A stretch of 64,000 nucleotides of DNA from Leishmania donovani (lineage: Eukaryota; Euglenozoa; Kinetoplastea; Trypanosomatida; Trypanosomatidae), in NCBI RefSeq assembly GCF_000227135.1, contig NC_018254.1, forward strand, positions 709,446 through 773,445. The letters run 5' to 3'. The notes beneath the pieces were generated by a model, which made no database searches, was not told the DNA's origin, and was given only the letters and a program-made list of their open reading frames with translations. A program made the translations under genes and the position numbers. Positions 18,867 to 27,497 of this stretch are shown piece by piece (the stretch's first letter is position 1; each line of letters opens with the position of its first letter).

Positions 18867-21206
18867 TCACGGTTCTTCGGGTGCCTCGCGCACCGACTGA
18901 ACGTAGTTGATCGGGAACAGTCCTGTACGCTGGTTACACACGCCTTTAAACCAACCCTCCTCCGGGGCGCGGCTGATGCATACGATTTGTTGCCCGGCCT
19001 CAAAGGTCAGCTCATCTGGCGCGCGGGCGCGGTAGTCGAAGAGCGCCTGGAACGTCGTCCCTTCCATGTGCGTCGGCGGTGGCGCAGGGGCAGCAGATAC
19101 GACCGCGGCGGCATTAGCGGCGCTCGTGTGGATGACGGAGCCGTTGCTGTTCACCACGTGCGTCGTCGAATATGCTACCTGCCGCGAAGTGTGAGGCGAG
19201 GCGGTCGCACCGCTTGCCGTGCCCTTCGAGGGCAACGATGTGTTTGTACCACTGGCGCCGCCAGAGCGCGTACCGTCCTGCTGAATCATCGCGTGCACTC
19301 GCTCAACGAAGCCCAGCGGCGATGACTTGACTAGTGATGTGCCTGTGGCAGTCGGCTTGATACCCGCAGCACCGCCAGCGTGTTGCACCGACCCGCGCGT
19401 CCTTGAGGACTTCATGTCGTCAACATTCCTCACATTGCACAGCCGCTGCTGGCGTCGATGCTGGTTGCGCGTCGACATCTTCTGCGTCTCTATATCGCCC
19501 CGCAGCTTCTCGATCGCGGCCGTCTCGCGCACAACCGTCGCTGCACTGTCGCTCTCCGAGTTGATGAGGGTGCGGTAGTCTAGCATGGTGCTCCAGCGAC
19601 TGAGGTTCATCTTCTCTACAATAATGCGAGGGTGCACGTACGCGATGCCAGCAAAGTCGAGAGATCTCAAGGTCGGCGTGACGGCCCGCTCTGCCCGCTC
19701 TAGCTTGTGCCGGATGCGCATCACTTCTTCCGCCACCTCGTGCCGCTGCAGCGCCAGCCGCTGGTCCGCCTCCACATACTCCTTCGCGTGCGGGTCCAGT
19801 GTGTCGGAGAGGATCTCACGGTGCATACTGTTCGCCCGCATTTCCTCGTCCATCTGCTTTAGCCGTCGCTCCTTGCGGTAGAGGTAGCGGCTGGCGGCGA
19901 TGTAGTAGTCAGAGAAGCGCTTGAAATGGTGCTGCTGCACGAGCCGCAGCATCTCCCCGAGCGCGTTCTGTTGCTTGTCATACTTGGCAGCAATGCTGTC
20001 GCAGCCGTCCAGCGCAAAGTCGTTGAGCGACGTCGCGAGGTCACGCGCGGCGGCGGCATTGTCGATTGTGTCCTGCAGCTTCTGCGCATGCTCCGCGGCG
20101 GCCTGCAGGAAGCTCTCGTGCCCGCTCCGCCGCCCCGCCTCGCGCTCCTCCATCTCGAGCCGCCGCTCCACCTCCTTGTGCCGCTGCTGCGCCAGCGTCG
20201 CCAGCTCACTCGAGCATGTCTGCAGATCCTGAAAGAGGGTGAAGATGCGGTTCCACACGCTTTGCTGCTTCTCCTTGTTCTGCTGCAGGAACTCGTCGGA
20301 TTCGGCGCGGTCGGCCTCGTAGCGCTTGCGCTGCTGCGCGTCATCGGAGTTGTAGTTGGCCATCTGCTCCTGTATTTTGAGCATGTCCTCCTCGCAGGCT
20401 TCGATTTGGCGGTGCTTCGCCTCGATTACGGCGGTGATATCGCGATCCACCATGCGGAACACTGCCCAGCGCCGCCGACGTTCGCTGTTGCGCGACTCGG
20501 CGTAGTAGTTGGAGATGGCCGGGTACTGGTCCGTGATGAGTCGCAAAATGTGCTCGTACACGTCCAGCTGGCGCTTCGAGATGTCCTCGGCAAGGCCCAT
20601 CTCGCCATTCGCAATGCTTGCCTCCAGCAGCTGCTCACACTGATCGATATCTGGCGAGAGCTCCTCAATCGTGTTCTGAAACACTGTCAGGTCGCCAAAG
20701 ACGCCACGCGTATTGCCGTCGTCGATGAGCTTCGTCTGCAGCGCGTTGGTGATGAAGACGAGGTCACGTGGCTCGAAGACGACGGACTTCAGCTCCGCCT
20801 CGCACTCCTCGATGAAGCGGCGCTGCTTTGGGGTGATGAAGGAGTGCGACTTGGTCTGCTGCAACGTCGACACGAGCTGAATCACCGCCGGCAGCTCTGC
20901 ATGCTGATCCCCGTCCAGCTCAATGTTGCGGCGTACAAGCCGGCGCTCCGCGATGTGCAGGTTGCAGTGCTCAATGACAGCCTTACTGTTCCAGAAGGCG
21001 CCTTTCGGCGCCGTCACGTGCTGCTGCAGCTCCGATAACTGCTGTTCGCATCGCTCGTACTGGAAGTCCAGCTGTGAGATGCTCTGATCGAGCCATGACT
21101 GAAACGTGCGGAGGAACTGGTCGCTGCTCACGATAGCCTGCAGCTTCGACTCTTCCTCGAGGTAGACACGCTTGTTGCGCTCGAAGAGCGACACGGTGGC
21201 AGTCAT
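18867..21206 (-). CDS. PFR5: Paraflagellar-rod-family protein with C-terminal SH3 domain (PFR5-like)
   Basis: 779 aa, mainly alpha-helical, with charged long-helix sequence over residues ~1-600. The segment MDEEMRANSMHREILSDTLD followed by GIAYVHPRIIVEK is the part I associate with the flagellar-rod family of PFR1/PFR2. A Ser/Gly/Ala linker leads to a canonical SH3 domain at ~717-775, with ALFDYRA, DELTFEAG, GWFKG and GLFPINYV, so the ligand-binding aromatic and Pro residues are present. SH3 domains are rare in kinetoplastids, and PFR5-type proteins are the known PFR members that carry one. The expected site is the paraflagellar rod, with SH3 binding a proline-rich partner; both are inferred from family. 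It lies two genes downstream of TRYS in transcription order, consistent with recalled synteny. Confidence 0.75.
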   Translation of the reverse strand: MTATVSLFERNKRVYLEEESKLQAIVSSDQFLRTFQSWLDQSISQLDFQYERCEQQLSELQQHVTAPKGAFWNSKAVIEHCNLHIAERRLVRRNIELDGDQHAELPAVIQLVSTLQQTKSHSFITPKQRRFIEECEAELKSVVFEPRDLVFITNALQTKLIDDGNTRGVFGDLTVFQNTIEELSPDIDQCEQLLEASIANGEMGLAEDISKRQLDVYEHILRLITDQYPAISNYYAESRNSERRRRWAVFRMVDRDITAVIEAKHRQIEACEEDMLKIQEQMANYNSDDAQQRKRYEADRAESDEFLQQNKEKQQSVWNRIFTLFQDLQTCSSELATLAQQRHKEVERRLEMEEREAGRRSGHESFLQAAAEHAQKLQDTIDNAAAARDLATSLNDFALDGCDSIAAKYDKQQNALGEMLRLVQQHHFKRFSDYYIAASRYLYRKERRLKQMDEEMRANSMHREILSDTLDPHAKEYVEADQRLALQRHEVAEEVMRIRHKLERAERAVTPTLRSLDFAGIAYVHPRIIVEKMNLSRWSTMLDYRTLINSESDSAATVVRETAAIEKLRGDIETQKMSTRNQHRRQQRLCNVRNVDDMKSSRTRGSVQHAGGAAGIKPTATGTSLVKSSPLGFVERVHAMIQQDGTRSGGASGTNTSLPSKGTASGATASPHTSRQVAYSTTHVVNSNGSVIHTSAANAAAVVSAAPAPPPTHMEGTTFQALFDYRARAPDELTFEAGQQIVCISRAPEEGWFKGVCNQRTGLFPINYVQSVREAPEEP

Positions 21207-22426
21207 CTTCTCCTCTCAGCAGTGCGTAAACGGACTTGGGCGCGCGTCTGCCTCTCTGCCTGTGTTAGTGAGTGAGTGTGTGTGTGTGTGTGTGCGCGCT
21301 GCCGTCGCTGCGCGGATCTGCCGTGATAGTGCACTGGAGAAAGCAGCGACGCACGGCGTTGTTGTCGCGTCGGGCGTGTGAGGATGGAAACGTCTGTCGG
21401 AGAGTTGGGCCGGGCTTGTCCTGTGCCTACGTGTATCTGCTTTGCGAATGGGGCGGCTGAGGCGAGTCTGCGATAGTTTGTGCGGAGGCGGCCTTGTCCT
21501 TGTCCAGCTTAGCTTCCCCGCGTATTTGTGTGGAGAGGGGGTGTCGGTAGAAAACGGCAGGAGGGAAGGGAATAGGTAACGAATTGGCACCATCGGAGGA
21601 GCCGAAAAGATGTGCAGGGCGGCTCAAACAACGTTGCCGTGCATTGCATACGTAGTGGAACATGTATCGCGTTTTTTTTAGGTGCGAGCGTGCACGCGTG
21701 CGCAACCGAACACGGAGCAGCGAAGGGATGAGTGCCGGGACCAAGCACCGCAGAGCGCCAGAAGAGGGAGAGAAAGAGACGAGAAACGGGCCGGGCTGTC
21801 GCATCATCAGCCTGTCAGTCGTGCTGCTCACGTGTCTCTCTTTCGATGGCTTTCGAGCCGCCTCGATTAGCGCATCAATGCAGCTCTGCTCCGCGATCCG
21901 CCGTTGGTGTCTCCTGAAATGCTCGAGGCTGAAGAGTAGAGAGCGGCTCTCCGCTCCTCCAAGTGCCACCACGCCAGCCTCCTCTCCAAGTGTCGCGCTC
22001 ACGTCGCTGCAGAGAGCTCGCAGATGTAATGGTAGTGGCCCATGTACATGCATGCACACGTGCTCGGCATGCACATGCGTGTTTGTTTGTGTGTGTGCGT
22101 GTGTGTGTTTCGGTGCGCATCTACGGAAACACATCAAGAACAAACTGAAGAAAAGAGAAGCGCTGTCGTACTCTCCGCGCGCACGGCAACCTCTACTCTG
22201 CTGAGTAACAGGTAAGCGTGCGTCATTGTACGCGTGCTGAGTTCCATCTACCCCTTGATGCTGTCCCCTTTACATATGCCTGCGCAGACATTCAAGGGAG
22301 GGAAAACGCCACCGAAAAGAAAAGTGCCGTGAACGTGCCTGCGAGGTCTGCGTGTACGATGCCCATATGCCGCGTCTCCGCCAGCGACACGCACACACAG
22401 AAAGAGAAATCGCAAACATGGAAGAC
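21207..22426. other. Intergenic region between the 864-aa gene and the PFR-like gene
   Basis: 1.2 kb with no credible gene. It contains (TG)n at 21277-21294 and a minus-strand pyrimidine tract at about 21568-21581 that could direct processing. Confidence 0.5.
21277..21294. repeat. (TG)9 microsatellite
   Basis: A TG run about 70 nt upstream of the PFR-like start codon, transcribed as CA. Confidence 0.9.
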
Positions 22427-25021
22427 TCACATGCCCGAGACCCATTCGTGGTTCAGATGTGCCTCCAGCTGTGTGCGCCACTCTGTGTAGCCGTCGCCAT
22501 TAGCCAGCTCGTCCCTTTCGTCTGTCATCTTGTCACCGTTCGTGTCACTGCTGCTGTCGCTGCTCGCGAGCCTGTGATGTCCGCCGCGTGCTTCATCCAG
22601 CCTCCTCGTGGGTGAGGATGACGACGACGCGCCAAAGCTGTCAGCGAAATTCGCCGTCTCGAGGAATTCCCAGTCGTTAGACGAGTACGCCGGGCCGTCA
22701 TCGGGCTGCGCCGCCACGCTGCCGTCGCGTTGATGCGTGGCAGCGAGATTTGTGAACGTCTGATGAGGTGGGAAAGACAATACAGCAGGGGACGACGTGT
22801 GAACGAGCTCCGCCACCGCGATGGGCGCGGCAGCAGCAGCCTCTATGCCAGGTGGCGCACGATTGCTGCCGCCGCTGCCACCGACGCGTGACATCTGGGG
22901 TGACGAGGGTGCGAGCGAGTGGGAGTAGGGCCGTGGCGGCGACGAGGGCACCAACGACGGCAGCGACGCAGGATGCGAGGGCAGCGCCTCGCCTTTTGGG
23001 CCGGAGCTCTGTCGTGGAATCGAAGAGCAACTCGGTGTCAGAGGGGGTCGAGAGGCTGAAGAAAACGATGATAATGCCCTCGCCGGCACCGCACGATTCA
23101 GATGCGCAACATCGCTGGAGCTGTGGCTGTGTGTCGCCTCGGCGACCGTGACCTCGTGGTCATCGTTCTGGTGCGCGGCAGCACTCTGTGGCGTTGCCTT
23201 GGAAATAGTACCCAGAGATGTGTCGGCAAGTCCCTGGCCCAACGCCGCCGTCCCCCGAGTCGACGTGTCTCGACTGCGCAGAAGCTCCAGCAGGCTTTGA
23301 GCGGCAGACGTCGGTGCAACCTGAGGAGCGGCAGCAGCAGCGAGGGGAGCACTCTCGTGCGTCACCGACTCTGTTTCCATGGCGGCGTTCATTGTCGCAG
23401 CATGGCCAAGCAATGAGGAAAGCGGAGACGGCGAGGTGGCATGGAGAGACGAGCCGCCCTCGAGAACTGCAGTAGCCTGTGCAGATGCGCCACGGTGCAG
23501 AAGCGATGGCGTAGACTCACGATGCGCCATTCCAGAAGCACGAATCGCAGCTGGCAGCGTCCGGCTCCACGGCGTGCCCGTCTCAAACGCTTCTGTGCCG
23601 CCGCGGCGTAACCTCTGGGCCGCGTCCCCTCTGTCCTTGTCCCCCCACGCCGCGCTCGCCCTGTATCGAGTGTGCACACCGGTGCCGACATCGTCCCCGC
23701 TGCCATCCCATGAGGGCTGATCCCACGGCGCCTCCACAGCTTCGTGCGCAGGGGCAAGGGATTCCGAATGAAAGCCATCAAGCTCATGCAAGTCACCAGG
23801 TCCCTTGACGACTGCTGCGTGCGACCGGCCATCCATCTTCCGCACGGCGGCATCGTCCTCGCCATGTCGGCTGTCACTGCCACTGATGTCGTAGACGAGG
23901 TTCAGTGAGCGGCCGAAGGAGCCTCGTACGAGTTCACTCACGGCGGACAGCGATGTGGGACTCCATGGAGAAGATGACGCTACATCCATCATTGTCTCTG
24001 CTGCTGCTGCTGACGCGGCCAGTGCGCCCGGCGACATTGGTGGAGTGCCGTCCGGCGCCGCCCTCTCCGTCTGAGTCGACGCACCGGTGCCACAGGCGGT
24101 CCCTCTGCCGAGGGCATCCATCACCCGCTCAGACCCCTTCACATAAGCCACAAGCAGCTCAACACTGCGCCGCAGGTGCCGCAGCTGCCGTTTAAGATGA
24201 GCCTCACGTTTTGCAGAGGCCTGGGCGCTGGCCTCAAGGACGCGTGCATGGCGCTCCCAGGCGGCACTGTCCGCCAAGGCCTGCAGGAACAGTGCTTGGT
24301 ACAACTCAACGGTGTTTCGTTGACCATCAGCAGCATCTGTCACGGTGCAGCCCGTTCGATGCGCCTCCGCCTCCAGCTTGCGCAGGAGTCGCTGCAGTCG
24401 TGAGGCGGGCCGACGCGATGGCAGTGGCCGCGAAGGCGATGCGTCAAAGTGCGTGATGTCGGCCGTCGGAGTGGCCGTCCTTGAGGGTGAGTCCAGCAAC
24501 GGTGAGGACGGCGGTGGCAGCTGCGGACCGCGGCGGTGACGAGCGAGCTCTGCCTCGAGTGTTCGATCCTCTACCGCGGCGCCATCGGTTGCCCACCGCC
24601 GTGACCTCAGCGTCAGTGCCTGCGCTTCAGAAGGCCCCTGCTGCTGCTGCGCTGACGCGTCTGCCGCACTGTGTAGGCAGTGAGCCCGGGAGCAAGGCAC
24701 ATGCTTGATGTGGCGCGCATGGGCAGCGTCCGCGGCGGGAGTTGGCGGTGCCAACACGGACAACGTTGCCCTACACTTCGTGGGGGAGCCATCGGCGCTG
24801 TGGTGAGTAAAAGGGTCATGGTAATGGTGGCGTTGGTGCAGATGCGATGACGACGAGCCGCCAGGCGCTGCGTCTGATGACGGCTGTGTGTAAGGTGGGT
24901 AAGGTGTGCGTACGGGAGAGTGGCGAGCGTGGCAGTGCACTGGCTGCCGGCGGTGAGGAGATAAGATGAAGTGCCTGGTAAACGCCACCTCCGATGGAGC
25001 CGCCTTCAGACGACCGGGCAT
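22427..25021 (-). CDS. Conserved-looking hypothetical protein, low complexity with one helical core
   Basis: 864 aa from the ATG at 25021 (MPGRLKAAPSE). I do not recognise a family. Most of it is Ala/Ser/Pro/His-rich and probably disordered. Residues ~208-305 form the only ordered-looking part: an Arg/Lys/Leu-rich helix pair including LQRLLRKLEAEAHRTGC, TVELYQALFLQALADSAAWE and LKRQLRHLRRSVELLVAYVK, consistent with a short coiled coil. No signal peptide or membrane segment is visible. The ORF is long, uses GC-rich third positions like its neighbours and keeps the unit's strand, which supports a real gene. It lies between TRYS and the PFR-like gene; a cytoskeletal role is possible but unsupported. 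Confidence 0.8.
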   Translation of the reverse strand: MPGRLKAAPSEVAFTRHFILSPHRRQPVHCHARHSPVRTPYPPYTQPSSDAAPGGSSSSHLHQRHHYHDPFTHHSADGSPTKCRATLSVLAPPTPAADAAHARHIKHVPCSRAHCLHSAADASAQQQQGPSEAQALTLRSRRWATDGAAVEDRTLEAELARHRRGPQLPPPSSPLLDSPSRTATPTADITHFDASPSRPLPSRRPASRLQRLLRKLEAEAHRTGCTVTDAADGQRNTVELYQALFLQALADSAAWERHARVLEASAQASAKREAHLKRQLRHLRRSVELLVAYVKGSERVMDALGRGTACGTGASTQTERAAPDGTPPMSPGALAASAAAAETMMDVASSSPWSPTSLSAVSELVRGSFGRSLNLVYDISGSDSRHGEDDAAVRKMDGRSHAAVVKGPGDLHELDGFHSESLAPAHEAVEAPWDQPSWDGSGDDVGTGVHTRYRASAAWGDKDRGDAAQRLRRGGTEAFETGTPWSRTLPAAIRASGMAHRESTPSLLHRGASAQATAVLEGGSSLHATSPSPLSSLLGHAATMNAAMETESVTHESAPLAAAAAPQVAPTSAAQSLLELLRSRDTSTRGTAALGQGLADTSLGTISKATPQSAAAHQNDDHEVTVAEATHSHSSSDVAHLNRAVPARALSSFSSASRPPLTPSCSSIPRQSSGPKGEALPSHPASLPSLVPSSPPRPYSHSLAPSSPQMSRVGGSGGSNRAPPGIEAAAAAPIAVAELVHTSSPAVLSFPPHQTFTNLAATHQRDGSVAAQPDDGPAYSSNDWEFLETANFADSFGASSSSSPTRRLDEARGGHHRLASSDSSSDTNGDKMTDERDELANGDGYTEWRTQLEAHLNHEWVSGM

Positions 25022-25467
25022 GCCCGCCCGTTGTACGGCGCACCTCGTCGCTCTATGGATGTGTTTTCGGTGTGTGCACTGGGCGTCGCTGCAAAGCAGC
25101 CAAAGAGCCTGCGTTCAGCGAGTGGCTACCACGACGCAGATATAGACAAGACGCGCAAGCACAGCGACATAAACACAGGTGTCGTTGGCACGCACAGGCA
25201 CACACGCACATGAAGTCCGTTGAAGATGCGCGCAAGTCCGTCAACGGGCACGGAAAAAGAGAACAGAAGAAAGCCAGCGGGAGAGGCGAGTACAGTCCAG
25301 TAAAAGGGCAGGGAGGAGGGAGCAGCAGAGCTGCAGGTGTCCCTGCGCCCTCTTCTCCTCCAACGATTGTCTCATTTCTCAGCCGCTTAGCATCACCGCG
25401 CTGAGGCCGGTCGCCGCTTGGCGATAGCCCGTACATCCGTTGGTGTTACAAGCAAACGTGTGTGTGT

Positions 25468-25485
25468 GGGGGGGGGGGGGGGGGG
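25468..25485. repeat. Poly-G run of 18 (poly-C in the transcript)
   Basis: Eighteen consecutive G on the plus strand directly after a short TG run. Confidence 0.95.
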
Positions 25486-26139
25486 AAGAGGGGGGCGCGT
25501 GTTCGTGCGTGAATACGCCCACACCTGCGTGCCCTCATGTCTTGCGTCCTCCCGGACAGAGACCGAAACGACAGGAGAGAGGGAGAGTCACGAGAAAACA
25601 AAAACGGCGGCGTGGGTGGCGGATACACGAATCGCCCTCCCCCTCCCCTCGAACGCCGCGGCGTGTCCTCTAGCGCTCTTCCCTCCTCCTGCTTCCCTCA
25701 TCGTTTTTCATTCTGTTGCATTGAACCACCACCACGACAGGCAACCGTCAAAACCACCAGCTTCGTCGCTTTATGCAATGGTCATGGCCTGCGTGACGCA
25801 TGTCTTGGATACGTGCATTTTTTACGTGTGAGGGAGCGAAGGGGGAGGTGAGAGGGGGGGGAACAGGGCGCCCCCATTAACGCTTCGACGTGTTTCATTT
25901 CGAAAAGGGATACAACCAACGAAGAAGAGCAAAAAAAAAAAACGGGTTCAGATAGATCCGCCGTGCGAGCCGCTCCGCACGCACTTTGGCACGCGCACAC
26001 GCCCACACGCACCGAAGGCAAAAGAGAGAGAGAGACGCCCCCATCAGCACATGCGTCGGTGCATCCTAAGAGAAAGAGGAAGGGAGAGACAGAAGTGTTT
26101 GGGCCTGTCACGTCGGTCGGCTCCTGCTCTCTGTGAAAC

Positions 26140-26156
26140 TATATATATATATATAT
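26140..26156. repeat. (TA)n microsatellite
   Basis: A TA run of 17 nt in the spacer between TRYS and the 864-aa gene. Confidence 0.9.
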
Positions 26157-27027
26157 GATGGCGCTGCGCACACGTTTGTAGGAGTAGTTTTGTCGTGGTA
26201 ATAATAAGAGGAAAGGGAAAGAAAAGGGGGGTACTGTCGCGGGAGGTGGCCATGGAGTGGGGCGGGTGGCTGGGTAAGGGGTGGGTGGCGCGTGGGGCAC
26301 CCTCGTGTGTGTGTGTGCGTGTGTCGGGGAGGGGGAAGAAGATTTGGGAGCTAAAATAAGGTGGAAGAGAGATGAAAGAGTGCGATGGTGGCACTGGCGG
26401 TGATGGCGGGTTGGCCCCATTGCGGTTATCGCCGTCATACACATGCGCATGCACACAGCGGTAGAGGGCGCGCATGTATGGACACGCCTATCGAGTGACA
26501 GCACAACGAATACACCTGGAAAGAGAGGAGAGGGGAGAGGAAGGTCAGCAAGCGGCAGACGGGCACACATCAAGAAACCCAGAACAAAGAAAACAACAAA
26601 GGAGGGGCACACACACACAAGCACACGAACGCAGCGAGGGGAGAAGAAGGGAGGATGCTGCGCAATACACACAAGAGAGCGCCAAGGGGGGAGAGAAAAC
26701 AAGAAAGCGAGTGAGTGAAGAGAGCTAAACTGGAAAAGAAATAATAAAATAAAAAACCACAATCAGCATTATCCGCCGTTGGAACAAAGGAGCGGGAGGC
26801 GAGGCAACGACAAGGAGATGCCGCTCAGCCCCTTCACGCTCCAGGCTGCGCACGGGGACGTCCGTTTTTTCCCCCGGGCGTGGAAAAGAGAGCCCCACAC
26901 GCGCCCGAAACAAGTGGATCACCAACACGGATGGTCCTCCATCCCTCCCCGTCCCATGCGCACTCGCCTCCCCTCCTCCATCTGCAGAGGGGCGCCATCT
27001 TCTGCTTCTTCCTACTCCACGTGCCCT

Positions 27028-27117
27028 ATTGAAGAACGAGGGATCGAGAGAGTGAGTGCGATGGCCTGCACAGGTACCTGTGCAGGCCATCGCACTCTCA
27101 TTGCATCCTTCTTCAAT
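27028..27117. repeat. Long inverted repeat with a perfect 44-bp palindrome, in the presumed TRYS 3' UTR
   Basis: The palindrome centres between 27075 and 27076 (GGT/ACC). All 22 base pairs from 27054 to 27097 match with no loop. After an imperfect stretch the outer arms pair again: ATTGAAGAA at 27028-27036 with TTCTTCAAT at 27109-27117. It lies 380-470 nt past the TRYS stop codon, so the transcript could fold a very stable hairpin. It is far longer than expected by chance and is not a bacterial-type terminator. Confidence 0.95.
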
Positions 27118-27497
27118 CAACGCCCAGCAAAGAAAACACTTCATCGACGGAAAGCAACATGAAAAACACAGACGGCAAGCACATAAAAATCATATATGTA
27201 TATATAGAGAGAGAGAGATAGAAGGAGTCGTCTACGTGGCTGAGGTGGCTGCGGGCGTGCGTGCGCGCGAGCAAAGAAGCACACCCGATCGCTGAGCATC
27301 CGTCGTGGCGGCTGTCTACACACGGTGGTACGGCTCAGTAGAAACTTCTGCGGATCGCAGAGCTGCCGTGCCCCTCCCCCCCCGCCACAGCGTGCAGTCA
27401 CCATTTTTGTTTGTTCTTGCTTTCGTTCCTACGTGTGACTGTGTGTACGTTTGTGGAGAGTGCGCGTGTGTTGTTCATCGCGCTTGCAGCCCGGACG

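Larger units (their letters stand above)
25022..27497. other. Intergenic region: TRYS 3' UTR and 5' UTR of the 864-aa gene
   Basis: 2.5 kb with no credible ORF. It contains an 18-G run at 25468-25485, (TA)n at 26140-26156, an AT/GA stretch at 27192-27219 and the strong inverted repeat at 27028-27117, listed separately. Purine-rich plus-strand stretches such as 25233-25290 are pyrimidine tracts in the transcript. Confidence 0.55.

Noticed and set aside
19926..21038. Plus-strand ORF of 370 codons opposite the PFR-like gene
   Set aside because: Shadow frame (Leu/Val/His/Arg-rich) of a gene with a recognised SH3 and rod domain.
27028..27117. Inverted repeat as a rho-independent terminator or tRNA-like gene
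   Set aside because: Bacterial-type terminators are not used here, there is no T run after it, and no tRNA cloverleaf with a T-loop can be drawn.
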